64,000 nucleotides of DNA from an uncultured Bacteroides sp. (GTDB lineage Bacteria > Bacteroidota > Bacteroidia > Bacteroidales > Bacteroidaceae). Under the pieces are notes generated by a model, which worked only from the letters and a program-made list of their open reading frames with translations, was not told the origin of the DNA and made no database searches. Numbering within the stretch: the first letter of the stretch is position 1; every line of letters starts with the position of its first letter. A program made the position numbers and the translations under genes. Of this stretch, positions 17,619 to 26,917 are shown piece by piece. The stretch covers positions 1 to 64,000 of the forward strand of contig CAAFTU010000099.1 of the NCBI GenBank assembly GCA_900766005.1, in the 5' to 3' direction.

Positions 17619-20588
17619 CTATACGCCCGGCTTCAGCACTACCCCCAGTTTTTTCTTTCCGTCCATCTTTACCACCAGCGGACTTTCAAAACGGACATGA
17701 CGCAAGAACTTCGTTTCCTGCACGGCAGGCTGCGCATTCAAAAAGTCCTGATTGTACACCCCGTCATTCATGAATGCATTGATCGTGAAATAGCCCACCC
17801 CAAACGAAGTCAGGTTTTGAAAGAAATGCGTACCCTGACTCGGATCTACCCGATAATTCGTCAGTCCCGCCTCTACGATGATGCGGGCAGCAGAAATATG
17901 AGGCCACTTCACCGGAATGCCCAACCAGGAGTCACTGCTTCCCCATCGTCCCGGCCCCACCAGAATATAATTCTTTCCTTCATCCAAGAACTGTTTATTG
18001 ATTTTTTCGATTTCCCAAGCAATGGCCTGATTATTGGAAGCACTGTAACCGTCAGTCTTGACATACACCACATCACACATATCATTCATCACCCCATGTC
18101 CCAGCGAATTGTAAGAACGCAGCACCACCTCGTCATCGGCAATCTCATTCAGATCCTCATCCAGCACCTCCTTCGAATCTACAATAGGACGGATCTGCAA
18201 AAGATAAAACGTACCCGTCTTATCCTGATCGCGATTCAAGGTAGCCGCAAACTCGATTTCCACCGGGCGGCGCATCTCCTGATCGCTGTATTTCAATACC
18301 AGCTGAAGAATACGGGCCAACGGAAAAGCATCATGCTGCAAGATATTGGCAAAAGTGATCACTTTCCGCCCGCCCGGATACAATCCGTCCCGGATAATCT
18401 GATCGTAAGGATCGTATGTAGAAGCAATATAACGCAAAGCCCCGTCGGCCTCAGCCTCTTTCACATGCAGTTTCAGCAGATTAAACCCATCATCAATGGA
18501 AAAGTTTTCGCCCACATTCTTCATATCCAGTGCATAAAAGCGCGTCTGAGTTTCCTTCAAGGCAATCTCCATCTCACTCGTCTGCAATACTTGATGCGGA
18601 TGATAAGGCGAGAAACGCAACGTCATTCCGCCATCTACAATATATTTACCCAGTCCCAACGCCAGATTCACCGTACCTTCCTCCGCCTTTTCATCCCCGA
18701 GTGGATAATAATTCAGCGAGCGGGCCACTCCCGACATCGACGGATAATAACGGTCGCCATACTGAGTGCCCACCACCTCCTGCAAAATCACCGCCATCTT
18801 CTCCTGGTCGATCACATTGGAAGTAGCCTGCATATAAGCCTTGCTGTCACGGAAGAAAACCGAAGCATACACCCCCTTGATGGCATCCGAAAGCATCCGG
18901 AGCATTTCGTAGCGGTCGTCCAGATACGGTATCATATACGTATTGTAAATACCGGCAAAAGGCTGATAGTGCGAATCCTCCAGCAACGAAGAAGAACGGA
19001 TGGCAATCGGCGACTTCACCACATCAAAGAAAGTAAAAAAGTCTTCTACCAGCCGGTCGGGCAACTTCGCCATCAGAAAATACTTCAAGATAACAGCATC
19101 ATCGGCATCCGACAGAGCCACCTGATACAGATTATTCGTCTCCATAAACTCATCGAACACGTCCGTGCACAACACCACCGTCTTTGGAATAACCACCCGG
19201 GCATTCTCAAACTCCTCAAATTCGGGATGACGCTTTACCATATTATCAATAAACGCCAGGCCGCGTCCCTTTCCTCCCAGAGAACCTTCACCGATGCGGG
19301 CAAAATTGGAATAGCGGTCGAAGCGGTCACGCTTGAACACAGCCACCACACCCTGATTCTTCATCTTCCGGTATTTCACAATTGCCTCAAAGATAATGCG
19401 GCGGTGAGCATCCACATCCTGCAGACTGCTCCAAGTAATCGGTTTCAGAAATTCGGCTACAGGAAACATCGCCCGCGAATACAGCCAGCGCGACACATGG
19501 TTACGGCTGATATGATATAAGAAAGATTCGGCCGGAACAGCAAACAAGATATTCTGCAGTTCCTTCAGATTACGCACCCGGGCAATCTCCTCTCCCGTCT
19601 CCGGATTCCGGAACACAAAATCACCAAAGCCGAAATTATCAGAAACGATGCGACGCAGATCCACATCCATTTTTTTGGAGTTCTTATCAATAAAGCTCGC
19701 CCCATATTTTACCGCATACGCAGCATTTTCAGTTTCGGACGACTGAATAATCAGCGGAACAAAAGGATCGTTTTTCCGAATCTCGGCACACAGCTTGATA
19801 CCGGCCAGACCATCCTTCTCTCCTTTCTCCACCCTCGGGAAACGGACATCCGTGATGACCCCCAATATATTATTCTGATATTTCTGATAAATCTCCATCG
19901 CCTCCTGATAGGTACGAGCCAGCACAATCTTAGGACGCCCCCTCATACGGAGAGTGCGCTGATGGGCATTCAGTGCCTCGGTAGAGAACTCCTGACTCTG
20001 CTTCAGGACAAACTTATATAAATTAGGTAAGATAGAAGAATAAAAACGGATACCATCTTCCACAAGCAGAATCAGCTGCACTCCCACCTCCTGCACATCG
20101 TGCTCCAGATTCATTTTGTCCTCCATCAGTTTGATGATAGACATCAGCAAATCCGTATTGCCCAGCCAGCAGAACACATACTCAAACGCGCTCAAGTCCT
20201 CGTGGCTGATCCGTTTCGTGATACCATGGCTGAAAGGCGTCAGAATAACAATCGGAATATGCTCATACTTCTCCTTAATATGACGACCGATATCAAAACT
20301 GTCATTATCACCCGTACCCGGCATACAGATCACCAAATCGAACGACATATTCTCCAACTGCGAAAGAGCCTCTTCCTCGGTAGAAACCTGAGAGAAACGC
20401 GGCGGATAGCGTAGCGACAGCGAAGCATACTCATTGAATATCTTTTCATCAATACGCCCGTCATCTTCGAGCATAAACGCATCATACGGATTGGCAATCA
20501 ACAGCACATTGAATATGCGCCGAGTCATCAGATTGGCAAACTGCGTATCTTTAAAGTAGAGCTGATTCAACTTATATTTACTAAGCAT
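17619..20588 (-). CDS. Two receiver-like domains fused to a PPDK/PEP-synthase ATP-binding domain
   Basis: 989 residues. Residues about 20-130 look like a response-regulator receiver, but the phospho-acceptor position reads FDLVICMPG, with no Asp. Residues about 160-330 form a second receiver that has the acidic pair (LLVEDG), the acceptor Asp (GVITDVRFPR), the Ser (QSSET) and the Lys (FIDKNSK). From about 430 (IGEGSLGGKGRGLAFIDN) to about 830 is the PPDK N-terminal ATP-grasp module, with IRSSSLLEDSHYQPFAGIYN and FYLLQIRPIVDSKE. The swivelling phosphohistidine domain and the PEP/pyruvate barrel of true PPDK or PEP synthase are missing, so it cannot carry out that reaction alone. The last ~150 residues are of unknown fold. 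It is monocistronic with a strong terminator. It may be a phosphorylation-controlled ATP-dependent phosphotransferase; this is inference. Confidence 0.8.
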   Translation of the reverse strand: MLSKYKLNQLYFKDTQFANLMTRRIFNVLLIANPYDAFMLEDDGRIDEKIFNEYASLSLRYPPRFSQVSTEEEALSQLENMSFDLVICMPGTGDNDSFDIGRHIKEKYEHIPIVILTPFSHGITKRISHEDLSAFEYVFCWLGNTDLLMSIIKLMEDKMNLEHDVQEVGVQLILLVEDGIRFYSSILPNLYKFVLKQSQEFSTEALNAHQRTLRMRGRPKIVLARTYQEAMEIYQKYQNNILGVITDVRFPRVEKGEKDGLAGIKLCAEIRKNDPFVPLIIQSSETENAAYAVKYGASFIDKNSKKMDVDLRRIVSDNFGFGDFVFRNPETGEEIARVRNLKELQNILFAVPAESFLYHISRNHVSRWLYSRAMFPVAEFLKPITWSSLQDVDAHRRIIFEAIVKYRKMKNQGVVAVFKRDRFDRYSNFARIGEGSLGGKGRGLAFIDNMVKRHPEFEEFENARVVIPKTVVLCTDVFDEFMETNNLYQVALSDADDAVILKYFLMAKLPDRLVEDFFTFFDVVKSPIAIRSSSLLEDSHYQPFAGIYNTYMIPYLDDRYEMLRMLSDAIKGVYASVFFRDSKAYMQATSNVIDQEKMAVILQEVVGTQYGDRYYPSMSGVARSLNYYPLGDEKAEEGTVNLALGLGKYIVDGGMTLRFSPYHPHQVLQTSEMEIALKETQTRFYALDMKNVGENFSIDDGFNLLKLHVKEAEADGALRYIASTYDPYDQIIRDGLYPGGRKVITFANILQHDAFPLARILQLVLKYSDQEMRRPVEIEFAATLNRDQDKTGTFYLLQIRPIVDSKEVLDEDLNEIADDEVVLRSYNSLGHGVMNDMCDVVYVKTDGYSASNNQAIAWEIEKINKQFLDEGKNYILVGPGRWGSSDSWLGIPVKWPHISAARIIVEAGLTNYRVDPSQGTHFFQNLTSFGVGYFTINAFMNDGVYNQDFLNAQPAVQETKFLRHVRFESPLVVKMDGKKKLGVVLKPGV

Positions 20589-20666
20589 AACGTCTTCCTC
20601 CTTCTTTTCAAGTATTCATTTGTATATTCTTCATAGGGAAGCCGGCCACTCCCGCAAGCCCCCACG

Positions 20667-20674
20667 CAAAGGTA
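20667..20674 (-). promoter_or_regulatory. -7 box of the receiver/PPDK fusion gene
   Basis: TACCTTTG on the minus strand, 79 bases before the ATG at 20588. The -33 box is weak (TTTCTG near 20695). Confidence 0.4.
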
Positions 20675-20730
20675 ACACAAACCACCGAAATCTCAGAAAA
20701 AATGCCGGTGCTAATTTTAATTATGTTCTC

Positions 20731-21554
20731 ATTAGTGTTCAATAAAAATGGACGAGTTAAAAATTTAATCAAACAGTCCTTCGAAAAGGGGACAATCGGG
20801 TTCTTTGACATCATTGAAATTAGTCTTATCGAACAAGTCACGTAGGTTAGTTTTGTCCGTTAGAAAAATGCTTAGAATCTGCAAAGCCTCATAAGTTGAG
20901 CGTTTCAATCGCATATCATGTTGGACAATAGCCACGAGACAGTAAGTGATAATCGCCACACTGATTTGAATGCGGACAGCGTTTTCCGTTGTGCCCCAGA
21001 ATCTTTTTATTTTAAGGTGCTGTTTTAGCCATTTGAAGAATAGCTCAACCAACCATCTTTTCTTATAGAGACTGGCAATATCCAATGCAGAAATATGTGT
21101 TGCATTCGTCAGGAAAGTGAACTCATGGTCATCCTCTTCATCGTAGTAACGAATGAGTCGGAATGACTCGGGGTATTTCTTCTCAGAAAGATAACCAGCC
21201 AATTTCACTTCAGCGTCGGTTAGTATATTCTTAGGCATCCTACGCTTCCATTTGACCATTGTGTATTTTAAATTTGTTTTTGCTCTGACTACGAAAAAGG
21301 AACCTGTCAGATGTATCCTCTATAGTTCCTTAAAAGAGTCATAAGCCCTATCGAATATATAATAAGCATTTGGTTCATAGCGGACTGAGTACATTGCCGT
21401 AGAGTCGTGCTTCGATGCTGTGGTTACAGTATACAAGGCAGGAATTTGACCGCTAAGCTACGAAATCAAATCCGTTTCATTCTAAAACACTGCTTAAAAT
21501 GCTGTATTTCAACAATTTCAAAGACCGGTTAGCCAACTTTTATTGGACAGTAGT
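20731..21554 (-). mobile_element. IS4-type insertion sequence remnant
   Basis: The ends are imperfect inverted repeats: ATTAGTGTTCAATAAAA at 20731 and, on the other strand from 21554, ACTACTGTCCAATAAAA. Between them lies the decayed 3' half of a DDE transposase. At about 824 bp it is much shorter than an intact IS of this type (roughly 1.3 kb), because the transposase N-terminus is missing although the right end is kept. It truncates the outer-membrane barrel pseudogene on its right; the rest of that gene is absent on its left. Confidence 0.8.
20765..21460 (-). pseudogene. IS4-family transposase, C-terminal half with two stops
   Basis: A single reading frame is recognisable from about 21457 down to the stop at 20765. 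It begins GQIPALYTVTTASKHDSTAM, continues with YYIFDRAYDSFKEL (the second catalytic Asp) and FFVVRAKTNLKY, and includes the signature Y-x2-R-x3-E-x6-K block in YKKRWLVELFFKWLKQHL. In-frame TAG codons at 21458-21460 and 21320-21322 break it, and the first ~150 residues with the first catalytic Asp are gone. It resembles the Bacteroidales IS4 transposases that carry a DUF4372 N-terminus. Dead. Confidence 0.82.
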
Positions 21555-23287
21555 GTTGTTATAATTTAAGTTTACAAGTAGGAACTTGTAGAACAGCATA
21601 TAGTTCAAGTCATGGGTTATTGCCTGTTTCAGATATAGATTTCCTTTCCTATAAGTGAAGCGGTCAGTATAGACGGCATTGTCATTCATCTCTCCAAAAG
21701 GAGGTTGTTCTGTATGAATGAAGTAAGTGAACGACTACTGCAAGGTCTGTGTATTATAACTGAGCGAAACAGAAGGCAGGAAATTATGATAGTTCTGATT
21801 CTGACGCTTTCCGGTATAAGTTTCCTTTATGTCACTGAGAAGATATTCATAACGGACCCCGGTACCTATCGAAAGATTTTTCGTAAAAAAATCGTATGCC
21901 AAGAAAAGCGAATTCTTCAGTTCCATATTTTTTGTTCTTCCATTATTTAGGGTGCGAACATTTTCAATGTAGTTCGTTCCGCTTGTGTGGCTGAAATCAT
22001 AACCGAAACTGATGCTTCCTGCTTTCTCGGTATCATACGAAAGGCGGAGCTTGGCAGCGAACAAGTCCCACACAGCTTTATTATAATAATTCAATGATAT
22101 TTCTGGATGGTCACTTTCCCATTCACGGATATGGCCATCACCTTGGTCCGTTTTACGGATATAGTCACCGTAGGTATTTATTTTCCAACCATTTTCCCAG
22201 TCGTTCACGTAATACAGATTGAGGTGGTGGCTGATTGATTTTCCGGATACGTCCCTGTGATTCTTCATGAACGTAGAGGTTCCCCGGTCCGGTATCATAG
22301 AAAGGGTATCATCAGAAAAGGTACTGTTTTGACTATTCTTTCCAACATACTTCAGTCCGATTTCGGATTCAGGTGAAAAATGAAAGGAAACTCCTCCCAT
22401 ATAGGTATGGCTTTTGTCAAAAATCTGTTTTGCGCTCAGTTGGGTCAGGTTCCAGACAGTGTCACTTTGTGTCTGCTGGTAAACGTCAAGCGCTGAATTG
22501 TTTCTTCCCCGGTTGTAATGGTAGGAGAAAAAGAAATCCCAGTTCTTGTAATTGTAACTGCCATTTATGAGATAGTTCTGTTTGAAATGGTTTCCCTGCT
22601 GCAGATTGCCCCTTACATTGAAAGCAAATCCATCTCCCAACCGCTTGGTCTTTATTTCGATGACTGCACGCTGCTCCGAATTGTATCGTATGCTCGGATT
22701 CATAATTAGTTTGACGGAACGTATCTCATCGACAGAGAGATTGTCCAGTTCGGTCTGGTCCATCACTTCCCTGCCGTTGATGTAATAGACAGGACTTACT
22801 TTTCCAATCACTTCAACGGAGTTTCCTCTTTGCTGTATACCCGGAATCTTGCAGAGCAGGTCGTTCAGATTAGTTTGTTTAGCAAGAATGGTATTCTCCA
22901 CATCGGCCAACAGCCCGTCACGGTCCAGTTTGAATGGCTTCCAAACGCAGTGCCTTCCACCTCTTTCAGCGTAGTCTGTGAGGCTTCCATCCGAACCTCC
23001 GGCAGCGTACAATCGGTATTGACCTGCATCTTCTTATACAGTGTCTTATAACCCAGATAAGAATAACGGATAATATAATTTCCCTCGGCAAGCGATGTGC
23101 TGTATATCCCGCAAGAATCGGATACTGCTCCGTTAACAAGGGTACTGTCCGCCTGATTTAAAAAGGCCACATTTACCATTGGCATTACCACATCCTCTGG
23201 GTCCATGATTTTTCCTTTGACAGCATACTGGCCGTAAGCCGGCAACAAAATTAGGCTGGCTATTAAAGCTAAAAATAGTTTTTTCAT
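21555..23287 (-). pseudogene. Outer-membrane beta-barrel receptor-like pseudogene
   Basis: It was a TonB-receptor-like barrel of the OMP_b-brl_3 type with an N-terminal CarboxypepD-regulatory-like domain. The start at 23287 gives a good signal (KKLFLALIASLILLPAYGQ) and VKGKIMDPEDVVMPMVNVAF. Three lesions are visible. First, near 22942 one base is missing: frame one reads KEVEGTAFGSHS and the next frame takes over with KPFKLDRDGLLADVEN. Second, an in-frame TAG lies at 21735-21737, after SLSYNTQTLQ. Third, the frame continues past that stop (PPFGEMNDNAVYTDRFTY, LKQAITHDLNYMLFYK) until the IS4 remnant cuts it at 21555. The missing C-terminus is not found elsewhere in the window. An intact paralogue lies 50 bases upstream. 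Confidence 0.85.
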
Positions 23288-23337
23288 TAGTCAAGTTTAT
23301 ACAATAATCTCAGTCAAAAACTGTAGTACAAAATACA

Positions 23338-25611
23338 TTATTTTCCGAAGCGTGAAGAATCCACGTCTTTCTTCTCCCTGCTGATGCTACCGCCAAAGCG
23401 ATAAACAAATTTCACAGAAACAGTACGACTATATTGCCCCATATTCAAGTCGATGTGCTGCCCTGCATAGCGGTTTCTTATCTTCATACGCATAGTATCA
23501 AACAGGTCATAACAGTTCAAGCTCAGACTGGCCTTATCCTTAAGGAAATTCCATTGTGCCCCCGCATTGACCGTAAAGACCGGCTTTGTATCACTGATAC
23601 CGGAAATCATGCTTGAGCGATACGTTGCATCCAGATCAAAGCCCACATTGGAACCTACTGAAAAATGATTCTGCATGGCAAGCATACAGGCCCATTTATT
23701 CCGGTCGAAGGGAATATCCCAGAAGTTGTCACAGCGGTTACGGTCGTTCATAACCGTGGCGTTTACCTGAGAGGAAAGCCAGCTTCCTATGCTGAACGGA
23801 ATGTTGGCACTCATACCGAAAGACTGGTAATAGTTCCAGTTCTGCGTGCGGTACACAAGTGCCAGACGGTCTTTCGCCTGATACATGTCCATCGTGAAAT
23901 AATCGTTGGTACGCTCGTAGAACAACGATAACATGTACTTCTGCAGGAAGAGATAATTGGCATTTACACTGTACACATTGGCAGGCCGCAGTCCCTCGAT
24001 GGTCTGAAGCTCTTCGTAGGCATTCATGTAGGTGATACTGGTCTGCATGTCCCAATAAGTGGGATAGTCCTTTTCCGACGAAATGCCAAGCATGAACGTA
24101 TGCTTTTCCGACGGCGAATAGCTCAGACTGGCCTGCGGATAGACCGCCCATTTGTGATAGTTTCCGATGGTGTAATACTCACCGGTTGCTGACAGGGAAA
24201 GGGAGAGGCCGTTCTCAAGCTCCTTTTCGAAGCCGGCATAAAAGTTGGTAATCTGCTCATAAAGGCGCGAAGAGGAATTATCCACGTCCCCCTTTCCCTC
24301 CGCCTGATTGAACAGCTGACTGTTCTTGTTATCGGTATAGTCATAGCGGACACCGTACTTCAATATCCAGTCATTGGCAAGACCATGGCTCTGGTCGGCA
24401 TATACCGAAAATTTACGGATTTTCTGGTCCGAAGTATAGTCTATCAGCTGTCGTGAATTGTCTGTCAGTTCACTTTCCAGATGGTTATTGTCATTCATGG
24501 TATAGTCCGTATAATCCATCCCAAAATCCAGTCCGAAGCCGGAAGAATAGCGGGCAAAGACATTGTGCAGACGGCTGTCCTGCAACTTGTCATTGTGGCT
24601 GTTCTGGAAGTTCCCGTTTACATCAATCGCTCCTTTGCCATTGTTCGACAAGGCACCGTTGTAGCCCACACTCAACTTATTATCCTCATTTATCTGATAG
24701 CCATATTCAGCATAGATGTTATGTCTCCAGCCCTTTGTATTGATTTTCTGTGTCTGTGTGATGTCATATATCTTCCCGTCATAATTATGCAGGGAAGCCA
24801 GGTCCATCACGGTCATGATATGTGAATAGCCCGGGTTATAAGAAACATTCAGCGACGACTTACCTTTCGTCAGCAGGAAGTTTACATTACCGCTGTAACT
24901 GCTGAAATACTGGTTGCTGTAGCTGGCAGACAGCTCACTTTGGATGGTATTGTCTGCTGCCTTTGCCGTTACGATATTAATGGCAGCCCCGCGTACATGA
25001 TATTCGGGAGGTGTATTATACATCACTTCGGCGGTCTGTACCTGCGAAGCGGAAGTATTCTTCAGCATCTCAATCAGCTGCTCCTGTGTCAGTGTGCTTG
25101 CTTTTCCGTTCAGGATAACTGTTACGTCCTTTGCTCCCACCAGTGAGAGTTTACCGTTCCTGTCCTGCACACCCGGCAACTTACAGATAGCCTCGTAGGC
25201 ATTGTTTACGATATGCTTTTCTGAAATTGCTGAAATATTATAATTCAATTTTCCCTGTTCCACAGTTACAAACGGACGTTCTCCCTTGATTACCACTTCT
25301 TCCAGATTATAGTCTTTCGATTCCAAAGTAATGATACCGATATCACGAGCCTGTCCCTTAATCTGTCTGGTATGATAAAGCAGATGCTGGATGATGAGCT
25401 GATAATTCTCCGCCTCCGGTTCAAGCGTGAATGTACCGTCGGCCGCAGATATGGTCGCCCCCAGATAGGTAGAATCCGGCAACTGCATGACGATGGTAGC
25501 ACCATCCACTGGTTGCCTGTTATTATCTAATATTTTCCCTGTTGTCTGCCCCCAAATAACAGCAGGACAATATAAAGTAAATATTGCACTTATAATATAC
25601 CTGATATTCAT
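23338..25611 (-). CDS. Outer-membrane beta-barrel receptor-like protein (OMP_b-brl_3 type)
   Basis: I use the ATG at 25611, which gives the signal MNIRYIISAIFTLYCPAVIW followed by GQ; the reading frame is open for 24 bases more. A CarboxypepD-regulatory-like domain comes first (TGKILDNNRQPVDGATIVM), then a plug-like region (NNAYEAICKLPGVQDRNGKL, GAKDVTVILNGKAS) and a barrel of about 550 residues ending RTVSVKFVYRFGG before a short basic tail. There is no TonB box like that of SusC. Related proteins are annotated as TonB-dependent receptors, and the ligand is unknown. It is followed by the broken paralogue and preceded on the minus strand by TAAATTTG at 25652-25659, a possible -7 box. Confidence 0.85.
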   Translation of the reverse strand: MNIRYIISAIFTLYCPAVIWGQTTGKILDNNRQPVDGATIVMQLPDSTYLGATISAADGTFTLEPEAENYQLIIQHLLYHTRQIKGQARDIGIITLESKDYNLEEVVIKGERPFVTVEQGKLNYNISAISEKHIVNNAYEAICKLPGVQDRNGKLSLVGAKDVTVILNGKASTLTQEQLIEMLKNTSASQVQTAEVMYNTPPEYHVRGAAINIVTAKAADNTIQSELSASYSNQYFSSYSGNVNFLLTKGKSSLNVSYNPGYSHIMTVMDLASLHNYDGKIYDITQTQKINTKGWRHNIYAEYGYQINEDNKLSVGYNGALSNNGKGAIDVNGNFQNSHNDKLQDSRLHNVFARYSSGFGLDFGMDYTDYTMNDNNHLESELTDNSRQLIDYTSDQKIRKFSVYADQSHGLANDWILKYGVRYDYTDNKNSQLFNQAEGKGDVDNSSSRLYEQITNFYAGFEKELENGLSLSLSATGEYYTIGNYHKWAVYPQASLSYSPSEKHTFMLGISSEKDYPTYWDMQTSITYMNAYEELQTIEGLRPANVYSVNANYLFLQKYMLSLFYERTNDYFTMDMYQAKDRLALVYRTQNWNYYQSFGMSANIPFSIGSWLSSQVNATVMNDRNRCDNFWDIPFDRNKWACMLAMQNHFSVGSNVGFDLDATYRSSMISGISDTKPVFTVNAGAQWNFLKDKASLSLNCYDLFDTMRMKIRNRYAGQHIDLNMGQYSRTVSVKFVYRFGGSISREKKDVDSSRFGK

Positions 25612-25782
25612 TGTATCTTTATATTCTATTATCAATTATTTTAATCGCTTTCAAATTTAAATGTCCTAAGCGGAAGAATCAGTTCCTTTAATTCCGAGGT
25701 TTAGACTTTATCATTTCAGCCTATTTCACATCTTACGAATGTTCTCAATATGCTTTTATCTAAGACCATAAATATATTCGAT

Positions 25783-25817
25783 AAAAAAGCCCCCAGCAGT
25801 GATCTCGTTGGAGGCTT
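25783..25817 (-). terminator. Terminator of the two small lipoprotein genes
   Basis: On the minus strand AAGCCTCCA pairs with TGGGGGCTT (one G-U) and six T follow. It lies just behind the stop at 25824. Confidence 0.85.
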
Positions 25818-25823
25818 ATCGTG

Positions 25824-26249
25824 TTAATAAATTCTTTTAAGTTCCAATGTTGACTGATTTTGAGGATTTATATATTCTGGATTACATTTAAGTAACATTT
25901 TGTTATCTGTTAACTCAATTAAAACCCATGGGACATTATCACCTAGAATAGTGGAGCCATCGAAATAAATGTATTTTCCATCTATATTGTATGTAAAGTT
26001 GTCTGTTATCTGATATTGTGAGTCTTTTGGATCTACGCATGAGACCTTCCCATTCTCCTTTGTTTCAAAGTTAATACCTATTTCACCATTATAGATAGGA
26101 TCTGTTATATTACCTTTCCAGACCGTTTGGCTTAATGATTCTGGTGTAAATTCAAACTGCTGCATTTTCTCATCTTCCTTATCACAACTAATAAGGGTAA
26201 ATGTAGACAGGAATAACATCAGTATTCCAAATAAATTCTTTGTTCTCAT
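25824..26249 (-). CDS. Small lipoprotein, unknown function
   Basis: 141 residues with a lipoprotein signal (MLFLSTFTLISCDKED, Cys about 22). The mature part is a small beta-rich domain: LSQTVWKGNITDPIYNGEIG, then GKYIYFDGSTILGDN, and ends in STLELKRIY. The opening W-x-G pattern resembles the small lipocalin-like lipoproteins common in Bacteroides, but I do not assign a family. It lies 23 bases behind the next small lipoprotein gene and is probably co-transcribed with it. A terminator follows directly. Confidence 0.65.
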   Translation of the reverse strand: MRTKNLFGILMLFLSTFTLISCDKEDEKMQQFEFTPESLSQTVWKGNITDPIYNGEIGINFETKENGKVSCVDPKDSQYQITDNFTYNIDGKYIYFDGSTILGDNVPWVLIELTDNKMLLKCNPEYINPQNQSTLELKRIY

Positions 26250-26272
26250 AAAATCTTCATTTAATATTTAAG

Positions 26273-26602
26273 TTATTTGTTCCCTTTTCTATTGATATAT
26301 TGTTTACTTACAACCTCTTGACTTACCAGTTTTCCATCTTGAAAAGTAAAAGCTGTTACTAAAGTATACCATTCTTGGTCGTAAAGGCTTTCCTGATATA
26401 GCAGTCGTTCAACAGGACGATTATATCTGTCTGTTATCATTTCCTTTGCGTATGGTTCACCAAAAAGCTTCTGGAATTCATTCTTACTCATACCTATCTC
26501 AATCTTTTCAGAAATATATTTGCTGCTTTGTACACCTAATAAAGAAGCACAACTAACCAGCAGAATACAGAAAGCTAAAAGAATAGTTATTTTTAATTTC
26601 AT
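26273..26602 (-). CDS. Small lipoprotein with a BamE/SmpA-like fold
   Basis: I start it at the ATG at 26602 (MKLKITILLAFCILLVSC), because the 20 residues upstream would bury the lipoprotein signal. The mature 92 residues contain EKIEIGMSKNEFQKLFGEP, the helix-turn pattern of SmpA/OmlA/BamE-like proteins, then strands VERLLYQ and WYTLVTAFTFQDGKLV. It is too distant for a BamE name and has no bam gene next to it. Upstream is TACATTTG (minus strand, 26636-26643) and then the 28-bp palindrome at 26659-26686. Confidence 0.65.
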   Translation of the reverse strand: MKLKITILLAFCILLVSCASLLGVQSSKYISEKIEIGMSKNEFQKLFGEPYAKEMITDRYNRPVERLLYQESLYDQEWYTLVTAFTFQDGKLVSQEVVSKQYINRKGNK

Positions 26603-26658
26603 ATTGAATCTAAATTGTGTAAACATACATTTTTGCAAATGTACAAACCTAAATCGAC

Positions 26659-26686
26659 ACAACTCTCAAATTAATTTGAGAGTTGT
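26659..26686. promoter_or_regulatory. Perfect 28-bp palindrome, likely operator
   Basis: Bases 26659-26672 (ACAACTCTCAAATT) and 26673-26686 are exact reverse complements with no spacer. The site begins 16 bases upstream of a TACATTTG -7 box (minus strand, 26636-26643), so it covers the -33 region of the small-lipoprotein promoter. It has no adjacent T-run, so a terminator is unlikely. A dimeric regulator, perhaps one of the nearby Crp-like proteins, is a natural candidate, although the sequence is not a Crp TGTGA site. Confidence 0.6.
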
Positions 26687-26863
26687 AAGCAGAATCATAT
26701 TCCAATTGCATAAAATTGACATTGCTTTTTCTCATAAACTCTGTCAATGATAATGTAGGAAGCGACATATTTTCACTTTTACAAGTATGGCCATAATAGA
26801 AGGTTCCTGTTTATATTACTATTGAAACTTTGATTTTAAATGCAAAGTACGGAATAATAAATA

Positions 26864-26895
26864 AAAAAGGTCTTGAAATATTTCAAGACCTTTTT
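26864..26895 (-). terminator. Terminator of the Crp-like gene
   Basis: A 16+16 perfect inverted repeat (AAAAAGGTCTTGAAAT and its complement), with five T at the end on either strand. It is 23 bases behind the stop at 26918. Confidence 0.9.
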
Positions 26896-26917
26896 CTATA
26901 AATGTTAAAAAATACGG

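Noticed and set aside
17616..19520. Long plus-strand open frame (634 codons) opposite the receiver/PPDK fusion gene
   Set aside because: It is antisense to a well-supported gene and rich in His, Arg and Ile with no domain. It is a codon-bias shadow.
20608..20841. 77-codon minus-strand frame between the receiver/PPDK gene and the IS remnant
   Set aside because: It spans the IS end, the promoter region and part of the transposase in another frame. It shows no protein pattern.
21560..21735. Separate small gene left of the TAG at 21735
   Set aside because: Its frame is in register with the barrel pseudogene and reads as the continuation of that barrel, so it is not a gene of its own.
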